Source: Amphirosellinia nigrospora (Eukaryota; Ascomycota; Sordariomycetes; Xylariales; Xylariaceae). From it: 64,000 bases of DNA. Both the position numbers and the translations under genes were made by a program. Shown here one piece after another: positions 23,160-37,059 of this stretch; positions within the stretch are counted from its first letter, which is position 1, and each line of letters begins with the position of its first letter. The notes under the pieces were generated by a model that saw only the letters and a list, made by a program, of their open reading frames with translations, had not been told where the DNA came from and made no database searches. The stretch is from assembly GCA_004123355.1 (NCBI GenBank), contig SCHM01000004.1:5235017-5299016 (forward strand). Reading direction: 5' to 3'.

Positions 23160-23906
23160 TTAAACAGCTGTTGATAGATCTTGTTGCTCGTGGCTGTTCT
23201 TACGATTAATAATGTGCTTATGAAGGCCGAAGATAGGATGACCAATAAACGCCCAATCCCTAAGTTATTTGTTGATGTTAGTCAGAGCGTAACTGATTAA
23301 GAACACCTTTTTAGTCCGCGCTTACCTGACAGTGGCTTAAACAAAAGTCCACCGAAACCATGAAGAATGCCTATGCCAAACCCTTTTAGACCTGCCCCCT
23401 TAGCACCTCTGTATGGCAACATGACGACACCAGTGATCCCATCATAGAAACCATATAATAGACTCTTAAGAACAGAGATGTTAACGATGGTCGTGTTGGT
23501 TCTTGCGGCTGAGGTGTATAATACGAACCTTCCCACCAGCAGCGCAGCCGCTCCTGAAGCCTGTAATCTCAGGCCATTCCCGTGTCGTTTTGTCACCATA
23601 GAGGACCGGGATATGCCAGTAGAACTTGGACATGCCTTGTCCAGCACTAGCAGACAAGCTGATCATGCCAGCAAATAGTGATCCGAGAGTGCTGAAGAAG
23701 ATAAGTATCGGACTGCAGAATGCACGACGCGGTTTACGTTCTCCTTCATATTGACGAGGCGTTTGGGCAGCCCCGGGTGCGTTGCCGTCGGTTTCTAATT
23801 TCTCATTCAAAGGTGTACTGTTCTCTTTATGAATAGGTTGGGGCGCCTCCAACGCTGCAGCTTCCGGTTGGAGTGGTTCGTCAATCATTGGGGCCGTTGC
23901 TGTCAT
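23160..23906 (-). CDS. Protein resembling the non-catalytic region of sterol glucosyltransferase-like proteins
   Basis: Exons are 23906-23529, 23464-23326 and 23259-23160, with introns of 64 and 66 nt. The ATG gives MTATAPMIDEPLQPEAAALE, a Pro/Glu-rich tail. The conserved part reads KFYWHIPVLYGDKTTREWPE, ITGFRSGCAAGGK, then SLLYGFYDGITGVVMLPYRG and AGLKGFGIGILHGFGGLLFK. These repeats of YDGITG-LPYRGAK and GxxKGFGxG match the segment found beside the catalytic domain in fungal sterol 3-beta-glucosyltransferase-like proteins. Here no glycosyltransferase domain is present, so I would not assign enzyme activity. Exon 3 needs one more G at 23258-23259 to read DWAFIGHPIFGLHKHIINR to the TAA at 23160-23162. 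Further coding-like frame continues downstream, so the true C-terminus may be longer. Confidence 0.5.
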
Positions 23907-25600
23907 GCTATTGCGTATTGGAAATGGATTCTTCGTCGAGGCACCGACATAGATAGCTACGAAGTGAAGAGTTCAATCAGAAACGATAAGCTGGCTTGGG
24001 TGACCTCAGCTCATTAAATGCAGCGTCTGGTATCGCTATCGTTCTCGGGTTCGTTTGACCAGTATACAGGGGAGGGGGATTCCAAATCTGACGTCTTGGC
24101 GCGTAATCCTATATTGGCAGTTGGAGCTGACAAGACGCATATACCTTCATACACTGGCAAGTAGGTGAGTGGCATGTTTTCCTTGGGCGGTACATACCAC
24201 ATTCATGAAGCGACCATTATCCTGCTTACTATCTCGCATGACTTCCGCTGACTTTACTCTGGCAAGCTGGATGTGCAAGAAAAGAAAGGCTGTATTGATA
24301 AGTCAGGCAAAACCGCTACGCGAAGCAAAATATAGTCGTTGCATTTTTTGCGGCACTAGAAATGGTGTATATTATCTCTCAGCAAGAGTAACTTCGTTCA
24401 ACTCGGTATTGGCCAACATTTGCACGTAAAAATTGCGCGCAACATGTATTTTGGAGAAAAATGTCCTGATTGTAACACGAAACTTTAGCACACATCCCCC
24501 ATTTGAAAGCATCTTTCCCCAAATATGCCAACTTAGAGTACCTCAATGTTCATGCTTGAGACAGCTTTCAATACTTTCTCTTCTTTTCCTTTCCTCTGCC
24601 AAGGAACAAGACAGCCCCTAGGCGGGCATAATCCTGCGTCGCTACATGCATGCTAGGCTTGATTTTATGTACGTTGCAAAACTCAGCCACAAGACCACCA
24701 TACGTCCCAATCCCTCGCACTCGGATACGCTTAGTAGAGCTAGGTCTTTTGAGGAGGGGTAGGCTAAACAGGAATGACACTAATTAACCCTGACTATAAT
24801 TCACCGCAGCAATGAGATAATTACATGTCAGGTTGGTGTATATTATGCTCCGGTGTAAATTTCGTAGTAAATTGTCTCTAGCCGTATATCCTTTCATCAT
24901 TGATATTTCTTAGAATATCTATTCAGCTGGTAGTCGTTTTTGAACTTTTATTTGTTGTTATTAGGAACCCCATACTTTAGAAAGGTAATAGTCTACCCTC
25001 GTAAAAACCATTTGATCATGTATAGAGAGTCTTATTGCCCACGCTCGTTTATCCTGTGTGCCTGGTAAAAGTTAAAACCTAGGGTCTGAACTGTGCTATT
25101 GATGTGAAAACGAGCCCCCCCCCAAAGAAAAAACCCCTCAAATAACATGATCTATTAGTAGAATAAAATCACTTCCAAGAGAAGTAGCAAAGAGCCCTTC
25201 TTTTAGATCATGTTAATTTACGAAGCTACGCGGGACGCTTATTACGGTAAAGCCCTCGCTACAATTCCGCGTTCTACACTCTAGTAAATAATAGTGAAGT
25301 TGAACCTAATATAGTACCTTCTTTAGGCAGAGTATTCTACTAACCAGACAAACCCAATACGATTCCTGTTATAACCCTCTCACTATAGCTCATAGCTTGT
25401 CTTTGAAGCTTCACATGCTTCAATACCATGCTCAATACTAAGACAACTGGCCTCGAGTATCGTAGCAGTACTGTTCGGAAACCATCGCACGATGAATCTA
25501 GTACTCTCACGGAATAAAAACGACGCCGTTAATACTCCGCGAGTATTAACGGTATACTAGTTCCGAATCGAAATGTCGCGCCCCACCTATCCTTTATATA
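23907..25600. other. Gene-free flank up to the isochore boundary
   Basis: No supported gene. A long C run occurs near 25,116-25,125. Composition drifts toward AT from about 24.8 kb and then drops sharply near 25.6 kb. Confidence 0.5.
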
Positions 25601-25639
25601 TAAGTTCCCCCCGTTTTTAGGAAATATATCGATAATAGC

Positions 25640-26430
25640 ATTTTTTTATCTGTAAACTATTATAATTAGCATTTAATTATTTAAAAATATGATTTTTTAC
25701 TAAAAATAGCGATTTTTATATATTTAAAGCTTTCGTAAACTTTAAAAATAACGTTTTTAGTATTATTAGCTTTAAAATAGCGTTTTTTATGTTGTTAACC
25801 TTAAAATAGCGTTTTTTATGCTTTTAAAGCTTTTATAGCTTTTAAATATGCGTTTTTTATGCTAATAGCTTCGAATTAGCGATTTTTACGTTTTCGAAGC
25901 TTTTATAAACTTTAAAAACGGCGTTTTTTATATTATTAGTTTTAAAACAACGTTTTTTATACTAATAGTTTTAAAATAGCGTTTTTTATACTTTTAAAGC
26001 TTTTATAGCTTTTAAATATACGTTTTTTGCGTTAATAGTTTTAAATTAGCGATTTTTACGCCTTTAAAGCTTTTATAGCTTTTATAGCCCTTAAAAACGG
26101 CGTTTTTTGCGTTATTAGCCTTAAAACAGCGTTTTTTATACTTATAGCTTCGAATTAGCGATTTTTATGCTTTTATAGCTTTTATAGCTTTTAAACACGC
26201 GTTTTTTATATTAATAGCTTTAAATTAGCAATTTTAACGCTTTTAAAGCTTTTATAGCTTTTAAATATACGTTTTATATGCTAATAGCTTTAAAATAACG
26301 TTTTTTGCGCTAATAGCTTTAAATTAGCGTTTTTTGTGCTTTTAAAGCTTTTATAGCTTCCGAAGCCCTTAATTATACGTTTTTTATACCTTCGAAGCTT
26401 TTAAAGCCTTTAAAATAGCAATAAAGCTTT
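25640..26430. repeat. Degenerate minisatellite at the edge of the AT-rich block
   Basis: More than fifteen copies of a core gcgttttttat (with variants acgttttttat and gcgatttttac) alternate with tagctttaaaatagcg and aaagcttttatagctttt spacers. Units are roughly 25-45 bp and irregular. It lies directly at the change in composition and is itself RIP-like. Period and unit count are by eye. Confidence 0.75.
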
Positions 26431-28104
26431 ATTTAATATTATTTTAATATATATAATATTAATAATAATTATAAATAGTAGCTAATCGAATGCTAAAATT
26501 AATAACTAGTTTAGCTATAACGTAAAAATTATATAACGTTATTAAAAATAATATAATTTTTAAAGCTATATTAAATAGTTTTTAAAGTTATAAAATCGAT
26601 ATAACGCGCTAAAGCTATTTTTATAGGCTTTAAAAATATTAATCGAAAAGTTAAATATTTATTTAAATTTATATTTTAATAAAATATAATAGTTTTTAGC
26701 AACTTAATATAATATATACGTAGCTATATAAACGATTTTTAATTAATTAAAAAAGTCGATTAATTATAAAAAAAGCTAAAAATTAAAATAATATAATAAA
26801 ACCTTATAAAATAGCTATTTTATACTTATTAAATTATAAGCTTTATTATTAATATATTTGTTTTTATTAACGAATTTAATATTAATAAAAAAATATAAAC
26901 TATTAATATAGCTAAATATTTAAAAGTTATATTTTTTTTATTTCGAAGTTATTAAAACAAAACAACCGATTTAATATATTGTTTATAATTATTATAAATA
27001 ATATATTAAACAAAACAATATTATATATTAAAGTTTAACTAATGTAAAAAGTTTCGAAATTTAACTTCGAAAAAAAGTATTATTTTTAATAAATTTATTT
27101 TTAAGCTTTAGTTAGTTTTTATAATAAATAACGTTAGTTTTTATTATTTTATAGCTATATATAAATTAAAAATATATAAAATTAAGCTATAGTATTTATT
27201 TTTATATTTATTAAATTTTAACTTTATTAAAGCTTTTTTTAATATATTAAAAACGTATATAAAGCATTATAATAAATAAAAAAACTATAAATTCGTTAAC
27301 GATTATAAATTTAATGCTTTTTTATATATTTATATAAAAAAAATCGGTAAATAAAATAACGCTATATAAAATATTGTAAAGCAATAAATATAAATATAAT
27401 TTAAATTTATAGTTTAATTTATATATAATTTAAAGTATTTTTTAGCGTTAATAATTTTTATTTTTTATATTAGCGTTATATTTAATTTTTAACGCTTGTT
27501 ATTATTTTTAATATTATTATTATTAGTTATTTCGATCGGAAGAAAGTTTTTTACCGGTTAGAATAATAAGTTAAATAAAAATAAAAAAAAATATTTATTA
27601 TAAAAATAAAATTATTATAAATAACGTTAATAATATTATTTTTATACGATTTATATATTTATTTATTGCTTATAATAGTTTTAATAATATTATTACTAAA
27701 GTTTATATATATATATAATTGCTCGATATTATTATCTTTATATGTTTAAGTATTAAATTTAGCTTTTGTTTTTAAAAGAATAATATAAAAATAATATAAT
27801 TACGTATATACGTTTTTAAATATTTTATAATGTTCGAACTAAAAAGCAGGTAATTCGCGGATATTATAAAAATTAATATTTTATACGTTTAAGGCTACTT
27901 TTAAAGCTATAAATATATTTTATTATACGTTATATTATTTAAAAAACTATTTAAATAAGTTAATACGTAAATTTTAGCGGTTTATATTTATTTTTAGAAA
28001 TAAAAAGCTTTATATTAATAAGTTAAAAGATTTTACGTATGTTTATAATAATATTATTTAAAAAAGTTAATATATTTATATTTCTATAAAACTATTATAT
28101 AAAG

Positions 28105-29925
28105 TTATGGATCTGCAAGCTCTAGTAGCTATGCCCCACTACTAGCCATAGCACCCGTAATCTCTACTTGCAATAACTACCACTTGCAGTAAATGCATAA
28201 CTACCATTCGCAATAAATACAGTATAATAAATAAAAGCAAGCACTAGTAATAAATACAGCTACCCCCGAGTATTTAAGCAGCTATTTATAACGTAAACTT
28301 AAATTTTTTTTTTTTTTATTTTATTTATAAATTTTATATATAATATATTATATATATTAAAGCTTTGTTTTTTTAAGTATATAAAGCGTAATTATTTATA
28401 AATTATTTAAAAAAATATTATAAAGTATTAAAACTGCTTTTATAATATTTTTTAATTAAACTAAACAATTAATTTAACTTAAAAATATTAAAATATTTTT
28501 TAAAAAAAAACTAAAATAATAAACGTATATAGCCGTATATACTAAAACTTTTATTAATATTTTAAACTTATTTGTTTTAAATATTTAAAATAATAAGCTT
28601 TTTATAATAAACTTTAATAAATAATAAAAAAATATATTTATTTTAGCTTTTTTAACTATATAAAAATTATAATAGCAAGCTATAAAAACTAATTATTTTT
28701 AATTAATTTAATATAATAATTTTATAATATTATTAATAACTATATATTTAAAAAATAAAAATTTAATATAAACGTTTATTAGTTTTAATTAAATAGTTTA
28801 ATATTTAGCTAGCAATTATATAAAACTATAAATAAAAACGTTAAACTTAGCTTTTATTTTAAACTAATAATATATTATAATAAAATAATTTAGCTTAGTT
28901 TTAATAAAAAATAAACTAAACTAATATAAATAATATATATAAAACTTTATTATTATTTTTTAAAAAATAAATATACGCTTTTTTAATAATAGTTTATTAT
29001 TATTTATTATTAACTTATATATATTTATTAAAAAATTAAACAAATAAAATAAAATTTTATTTAATTAAGCAAAAAAATAAAAATTATTATTTTTTATAAT
29101 AAAATATATATTATATTAATATATTATCGATATTTTTTAATTTATAATTAAAAATAATTTTAATTAATAATAAATTAACTAATAAACTATTAATTAATTA
29201 TTAAATAAATTATAAAAAAATTAAATAATATAATTATATTTAAAATAACTTAAATATTTCGAACTAATAAATAGTTAATTTATTAAATTATTATAAAATA
29301 ATTTTTATTTTATTAAATAATAAAAAAATAGCTAATATATAGCTAAAATATTAATATTTATTTTTTATAATATAATTAAAAATAAACTTAAGTTTAAAAT
29401 ATAAATTTAAACTATATAAAATTACTTTAAATTTAACGCTAATTAGTTTTATAATAATATAACTAAAATAATTAATATTAAAACTTATATTAAAAACTAT
29501 ATAATTAACGATTTTTTTTTTATTTTTTATTTAATTATTTTAACGTATTTATTAATTTAAAAACTATTTTAAAATATTTCGAAAAAATTTATATCGATAT
29601 TAACTATAATAAAAAAACTAAAGCTAATTTTTAATTATTTAGTTTTAATTAATATATATTAGCTAAATTTTTTAAGTTTTAAACTATTTTTATTTGTTTA
29701 GCTAATAAAACTAGATTTAATAAAACTAAATAGAAAAAAAAATTTAAAAATAAGCTATTTTTTCGATTAATAATTAAAACTATATTAAAATATTTAAAAA
29801 AAATATTAACTTTAACGTTTATATAAAATATTATTTTTAAATAGTTTATTATTTAATAATAACTAATTATAAATAAAATAAAACTTATAAAAAAAAATAT
29901 AAAAGTTTATTGCTATAATAAAAAA
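28105..29925 (+). repeat. Repeat B, full copy
   Basis: This 1.8-kb segment is an inverted match to 37,060-38,880, sustained along its whole length. Its first ~285 bp also match 32,205-32,482 in inverted orientation. The left terminus (near tggatctgcaagctctagta) is the same in all three copies while the flanks differ, so it is a true element end. The first ~180 bp are much less AT-converted than the rest. Confidence 0.75.
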
Positions 29926-29929
29926 TATT

Positions 29930-30125
29930 ATAAATTATAAAATAAAGCTTAATTAAAAAAAAAAAATTTATTATTAAATCCACGTAGTAGATTTAATAAT
30001 AGATTTTTTGATTAATAGTATGCTAGCTATTTATTTAAATATAAGTATTATTAAGTAGCTTTTTTTTATATTCCGCGTAAAAAAGCTACTAATAATATAA
30101 ACTTTTAAAAGCTTTATTAAAATGT
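29930..30125 (+). repeat. Repeat T, copy 1
   Basis: Begins after attataaattataaaataaag and contains two inverted-repeat motifs: one around gtagatttaataatagatt, and a hairpin in which agtagctttttt pairs with aaaaaagctact around a gcgt-type loop. It joins directly to repeat C on its right. Four more copies are listed below. Confidence 0.7.
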
Positions 30126-32204
30126 TAAAGTATAGAAAAGTTTTTGCTAACTTTAATAAATCGATTTAGCTAAGCTATATTATAATTATAATTTTTTTTA
30201 TATAATATTAAATAATACTTTTGTTTGTTTTATTTTTTTTACTACTTTATTTATAAGTAGCTATAATTTAAAGCTTTAATAAAAAGTAAAAAACTTATTT
30301 ATAAATATATTAAATACGGTAATATTAATAGCAAAAGGTTAATAAAAATTAGTACTAAAGTTAATATTAGCGTTAAAGCTAAACTATTAATTATTTTATA
30401 TAGCTTATTATAAAAACGCTTGCTTTTTATTTTAGTTATTTAAGTATAAGTTTAAATATAAATAGTTTTATAAAAAGTTTTTTTTTTTTAGTAATATAAA
30501 GTAAAAACTATATTTAAATTAATATTTATCGATAAGTTTTTATAAATATTAAAAATAATATATAAAGTACTAACGGTTATATTTATAACTTTATTTTTTT
30601 TATTTAATTAAATAATTAAAGTTATTTTTTTTTAATTAAAATAATATTTAAATATAACTTCGATTTTATAAATATTGTTTTTATTATTATTATTAAAATA
30701 TTAATTAGCTTTAATAAACTTTAATAGTAATATTGTTTGTTTAAAAAAGTTTTTATTATTTTTATATAGTTATAACTATATAATAAAAATAATAAAATAT
30801 ATAAATAATATTTAAAGAAATTTAATTTATAGGCTAAATTGCTAATTTTACGCTTAATAATTTAAAATTTAACTTATTATTACGAATATTTTTTAAAAAG
30901 CTTACTAAAATAATAGCTATTATATAAATAAAAAAAAACTTTATTATTTAGTTTAAATTTTAATGCTTAATATTTATTATTAAAATATTTTTTAATATAA
31001 TAATAAAGTTTATAGCTAATTTAATATTTTATTATAAATAATTATATAAAATTTTATATTTTCGAAATTATATATATTTATTTAGTTTATAAATATATTA
31101 AAAAAGCTAAAAAGCTTAAATTTAAATAATTATTTATATAAAATAAATTATATAGCTTATAAAAATATAAAATTAAAGTTTTTATAAAGTAAAAACTATA
31201 TTAAACTAGTTCGATTTAAAATATATAAATTATAAAAATATTATAATTTTAATCGTTTAGTTTTTTTTTTCGGATAAACTATTTTTTTATAAATAATATA
31301 TAATAGTTATTAATAATTTAATATTTAATACTTTTTATATTTTTTTTTAAAAAGTTAAAATAAACTTATATTATATATCGGAAATAATTTTTAAAAATAT
31401 TTTAATTATTTAAAAATAGTTATTTAATTAAAACTATTATTTAGTTTTTAGCGGTATATTTTATATTATTAAAAATTATAAACGTTTATTTAAACATATA
31501 ATAAAAAACTATTATTATATAATTATATATATTAAACTTTTTAATTATTAAAATATTTTATAATTTAATTAAAAATAATAATAAATAAAATTAATTATAA
31601 TTATTTATATTAATAATATATTTTAAGTTTAATTAAATATAAGCTATTTATTAGTTTTTATTTATTATTATAATTAATATTATAATTTAAATAATATTTA
31701 TAGTATTTTTTAATATATTATAACTTTTATAAATTAAATATAATTTTAAAGTTTTTATTATTTAGTTAAGTTTAAAATAATATTTTTATTATATATAATA
31801 TATAATATTTGTTTATATATTATATATAAAACGTAAAATTATTTAATTTTTTTATGCTTATTATAAATTAAACCGTTTATAATAAAAAATAAATATTTAG
31901 CTTTAAAAAAAATAATAGCGTTTTTATTATTATATAATTCGTAAAATTAATTTTAATAAAGTTCGTTTAAAATTTTTTATATCGAAAATTTGCTTTATTT
32001 TTAATTTAAAATCGCGTTTAAATATATTATTATTATTATTTTTACTATATATTTATTATATTTTACAAAGTTTAATATAATAAGTTTTTATAATCGCTTT
32101 AATTTATTTTTTAAATTAACTACGTTTTATATTATAATAAATTAATTTAATATATTTAAAATATAATTAAAACGTTTTAATAAATAAAAAATTTAAAAAC
32201 TATA
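30126..32204 (-). mobile_element. Repeat C body, copy 1 (reverse)
   Basis: The reverse complement of this stretch aligns along about 2.1 kb with 60,361-62,439, and both copies end in a T repeat, so C plus T appears to be one element unit of about 2.3 kb. It is fully RIP-degraded. A 71-codon residual frame in the other copy (62,067-62,282) shows no domain. The class is unknown. Confidence 0.6.
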
Positions 32205-32482
32205 GTTACGCTTTATATACTTAAAAAGATAAAGCTTTAGCATATATAGTATATTATATATAAAATCTATAAATAAAATAAAAAAAAAAAAAGTTTAAAT
32301 TTATAATATAAATAGCTGCTTAAATACTTATATAAAGCAGCTATATTTATTATTAATGCTTGCTTTTTTATTATACTATATTTACTATAAATAGCAATTA
32401 TATATTTATTATAAGTAGTAGTTATTATAAATAAAGATTATAAGTGCTATAGCTAGTAATAAGCATAGCTATTAAAGCTTGT
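32205..32482 (-). repeat. Repeat B, terminal fragment
   Basis: This matches only the first ~285 bp of B, inverted relative to 28,105. With that copy it encloses a 4.4-kb segment that could be read as an element with terminal inverted repeats. It could equally be two independent insertions. Confidence 0.65.
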
Positions 32483-35339
32483 AAATTTATAATTATTTCT
32501 TTTCGAAAAAAAAATAATTTAATTAAAAATAAAGTTATAATTACTTTTTAGCGAAAAAAAAATCGCTTTAAGTTTTTATTAATATAATTTTCATAAAGCT
32601 TTTATACCGTTAAATTATTATACTAGTTTTTTATATATCGTTTAAAGTTTTTTATTTAATATAATATTTAAATATATATATATATTATATATTTTTTTTC
32701 GCGTTATTTTTTTTTTTATATTATAGTTTTATTATTATTTAAATATAATTATAAATTTATTTTTTTACGCTATTTTAGCTATATTTATAATTTTATTAAA
32801 AATTTAGTTAAATTAAAGTTTATATAAAAATCTTTTAATATTTTTATATTATTTTTAAAAACTTTTTATTAAATATTATATATTATTAAAGTTTTAACTT
32901 TTTTAATTTATTTAATATTATAACTTTTAATAATAAAATTAAATATTTATATTTTTTTAATAATAAACTTTTTTTTACTTTTAAATTTTATTATTTTTTT
33001 TTTAAATTTCCGTTTTTTAGTTAATAATAAATTATTAAAATATTTTATAGTTAATTTTATAAATAATAATTTAATATTTTTAAATTATAAAAATATTTAA
33101 TATAAAAATATTTCCGTTTTTTTGTATATTTTAAATTTATTATATTATAAAAAAATCTAGCTTATTTAATAAATAGTTTATTTTTTAAAACTATTTTTTT
33201 TAAAATTAATATATAATTTTTTACGTTAAAATTAAGTTTTTATTAATTTTATTAGTTTAATTAATTATATATTTTTAAATATACTATAGGTTTTTTTAGC
33301 TAATTCGATAAATTATATTATTTTTTTATTTTTTTTTATATATTTATTTAAATTATTTTTTTTTTTTAAAAAACTTTTATAACTTTTTATTTATAGTTTA
33401 ATTTTTTAGTTAAAATTAAATAATATTAAAAAATTTATTTTAACTTTATAAAATATAATTTTATTAAAGCGTAAAAAATTAACGCTTAAAACGTAATTTA
33501 TAATAATATATATTTAAATTAATTATTTTAATAATAATTTATATATAGTTATAATTTTTAATTAATATATTTATTTATAATTTTTATTTATTTTATAATT
33601 TTATAATATTTATAATAATTAGTATATATTTTATTTTTATTAGTTTATATAGTTTATTTATAAAAATAAAAATAAATTAAAGTTTATAGTTTAAAGTTAT
33701 AATTATAAATATTTTAAAAATTAGAAAAGTTTTTTATAATATTTTAATAATATTTTTTATAGTTGTTTTTATAGTATAAAAATAATTTATATTTATTTAT
33801 TTAAATAGTTTATTATAATTAATATATTATTATATTTATATTTATTTTTTAATATTTATTTAAATTAATAATAAAATAGTATTATATATATTTAAATATT
33901 AAAAAAATATAAGTTTATTAGAAATTTTATTTTTAAATATTTTAATAAGCTTATATTTTATATAATTTTTATATATAACGATTATAATTTTTATTTAATT
34001 TAAACTATTAATAATATTTAGTAATAAGTTTATATATTTTATTTTTTATAAAATATATAATAAATATTTTATAATATGTTTTTTTAATAAAACGTATTTT
34101 TAAATATAAAAAGTTAGAAATAATTAAACGTTTATAAAATATAATATTTATTTTTTAATTTTTATAAGTTTTTTAGTTTATTATTTTTAGTTCGTTAATA
34201 ATAAATTTTATATTTATATTTTTATAGTTTTTTTTTAAAAATTTTTTAATTAATTAATTTATAAAAATATTTAGTTTATTATATATTTTAATAAAGCTTA
34301 TTTAATATAACTTTATTTATATAAAAATTATATTATATTATTTATTAGTTAAAATATTATAAAATAATATTATATTTTTTTTTAATTTTTTATATTATTA
34401 GGTTTTTTATTTTTATAAAAAGCGTTAATTAATATATTTTTTATTAAAGTATAATAATATTAAAAAATTATATTTTAAAAAAAAATTAATTTATTTAGTT
34501 TATTTAAGTTAAAATATTATTTTTATTAAAAAATTTAATATTTAATTATTAATAAATATTAAAAAAGCTTTTAGCTATTAATTAATTTAAGTTTTTATTT
34601 TTAAAATATAATATAATTATTAGTAATTTTTTATTATAAATATTATAGTTTAATTTAATATTATAAAATATTTTCGAAAATATATTATAAAATATTAGGT
34701 TTTATTATATATTATAATAATATACTAAAGTTTATACTATTAAATATATTAGTTTTAATTTTTTATTAATAAATTATAATTAAAATATTTAATAAAAAAG
34801 ATTTTATTAAGGTTTTTTAAGCTAATAAAATAATTTTTATATTTTTTAATTTATTCGAAAATATACTTTTTTATATTAATTAGTTTAAAAGCATTATAAT
34901 ATAACTTTAAATATTAATAAAGTTTAATAAAAGTTATAAAATTTTAAAAAAAATTATACGTTTTTAATTAATATAAAAATTTTTATTTTAATATAACGTT
35001 AATTTTAGCAAAGTTTATTTAAATTTTTTTAATATTAATAAATAGCTTAAAAATTTAGTTTTAATAATATAAAATTTAGATTTTTTTAAATTAATTTATA
35101 ATTTTGCTTAAATTAATTATTTTAATATATAATATATATAAATAATATTTTTTTATTATTTTTAAATAAATAATAATATTATTAGCGTAAATATTATAAA
35201 AGTTGTTTAAAAAATTAAACAATATATTATTAATATATTATTAAAACGTTAAAAATTTATTAATAAAATTAAATAATAATACTAATAATTAATATATATT
35301 ATATTTTATATAAACGTTATATAATTTTTATTTTAAATA

Positions 35340-36420
35340 ATATATAAATATAATTAAATATTTATTATATATTAAATTAAATAAAAATTTTCGCTTTAAT
35401 AAACGGGCTAGAGTTTTTTTTATAAAAAAAAACAAATACCGGTTTTTTTTTATAATTTTGTTTAGTTTATAATAATTTATATAAAAATAAAGCTTATTAT
35501 TTATTTTTTTTATAATAAAATAAATATATTATAATAAAATTATTAAGTTTAATAAAGCTTTTATATAAATTTTTAATTAAAAATTTTTATATAGTTTTAA
35601 TTTATTTAATAATATTTTATATAAAAATTATATTTTAAATCGGCTTTAAATTTATTTTAAAAAATTTTATTTTATAATTTATTTATAAATAATATAGCAA
35701 TAATATATTAAAATTTATTCGGTTAAAAATATATATTAAGTTTTAATATTTTTTAAATATTTTTTTTACGTTTTTTGTTTTAATTTTTTATTTTTTTTTT
35801 CTAAAAATCGTTTTTATTTTTTTTTAATTTTTAATTATTTTATCGATTTTATTAATACTAATAATATAAACGTTTTTTATTTAATTTTTTTTTTATTATA
35901 TTAAAAATAATAATATTTAAGCTAAATATTTAATTATTAGTTTTTTTTTATATTAATTAATATTTTATTTTATATAATATAGGTTTTTTTATTAAACTTT
36001 TAAATAAAAATTAAAGCTATATTTTTAAATAAGTTTTATATTTTTTAAAAATAAGCTTTAATAAAAGCTAATTAAATATTATTTATTTTATTTTAAAGTT
36101 TTTTTTATAAAATCGTTATATTTTAAAATAAATATTTTCGGTTTTATATTTTTTAAATATTATTTTATTTTTTTTATTATTATTAATGTTATATTTTTTC
36201 GATTTTAAAATTATAGTTTTATTAATTATATTAAATTAATAAGCTAAATATTATAGCTATATATTTATTTTTTATTATTAAATAATATTTTATATATAAT
36301 TAAAAAATAATTAAAATAAAAATATTAAATAATTTTATTAATATTTAATAAAATATTATAATATTTAAACTATAGTTTATTTAAAATAATATTATAAATC
36401 GAATTAATAATAATTATAAA
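35340..36420 (+). repeat. Repeat D, copy 1
   Basis: About 1.1 kb aligning with the reverse complement of 62,650-63,725, starting at aattaaatatttattatata and continuing through several matching G/C-containing landmarks. No coding capacity is left. Confidence 0.6.
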
Positions 36421-37059
36421 TTTATTTTTAAAAGTTTTTTATATATTTTTAATAATAATAAAAAGCTTAATTAATATTTTTTTATTTTTATTATTATATT
36501 TTATAACTTTTTTAGCAAAAAGTTTATAATAATAATAAAATTAAATAATTTAATAATTTTTTTTATAAATTATTAGTTTATATTTATATATATTTATTTT
36601 TATATTTTTAAAAATTATTTATAGTTAAAAAAAATCTATTATTATATAAAATATAAATATATAATAAAAGTTTTTTATTTAAATATTTTTTTATTAAATT
36701 TATTTTATAATTAATAATATTTTTTAAAAATATTTTTTTAAAAAAAAAGTTATTTTTTTTAAAGTTATTTTTTTTTTTTATATTATTATAAGTTTATTTT
36801 TTATATATTAGCTAGTTTAATATTTAATATATTATATATAGCTAAAATAATAATAACCCGAGCTTTTTTATTTATTAAAGTTTAATTTTTTAAAAATATT
36901 TTTTAAAATATATTTTTATTAATAATAATTAAAATATTTATTAAAAATTAATTATTATTTTTATTAATATTAAGTTTAAATAATTAAATAAAATTATTAT
37001 TATTATTATTTAGTTTTAAAATAAAATAAAAGTTATTTAAATAAAAATAAAAAAAAAAA

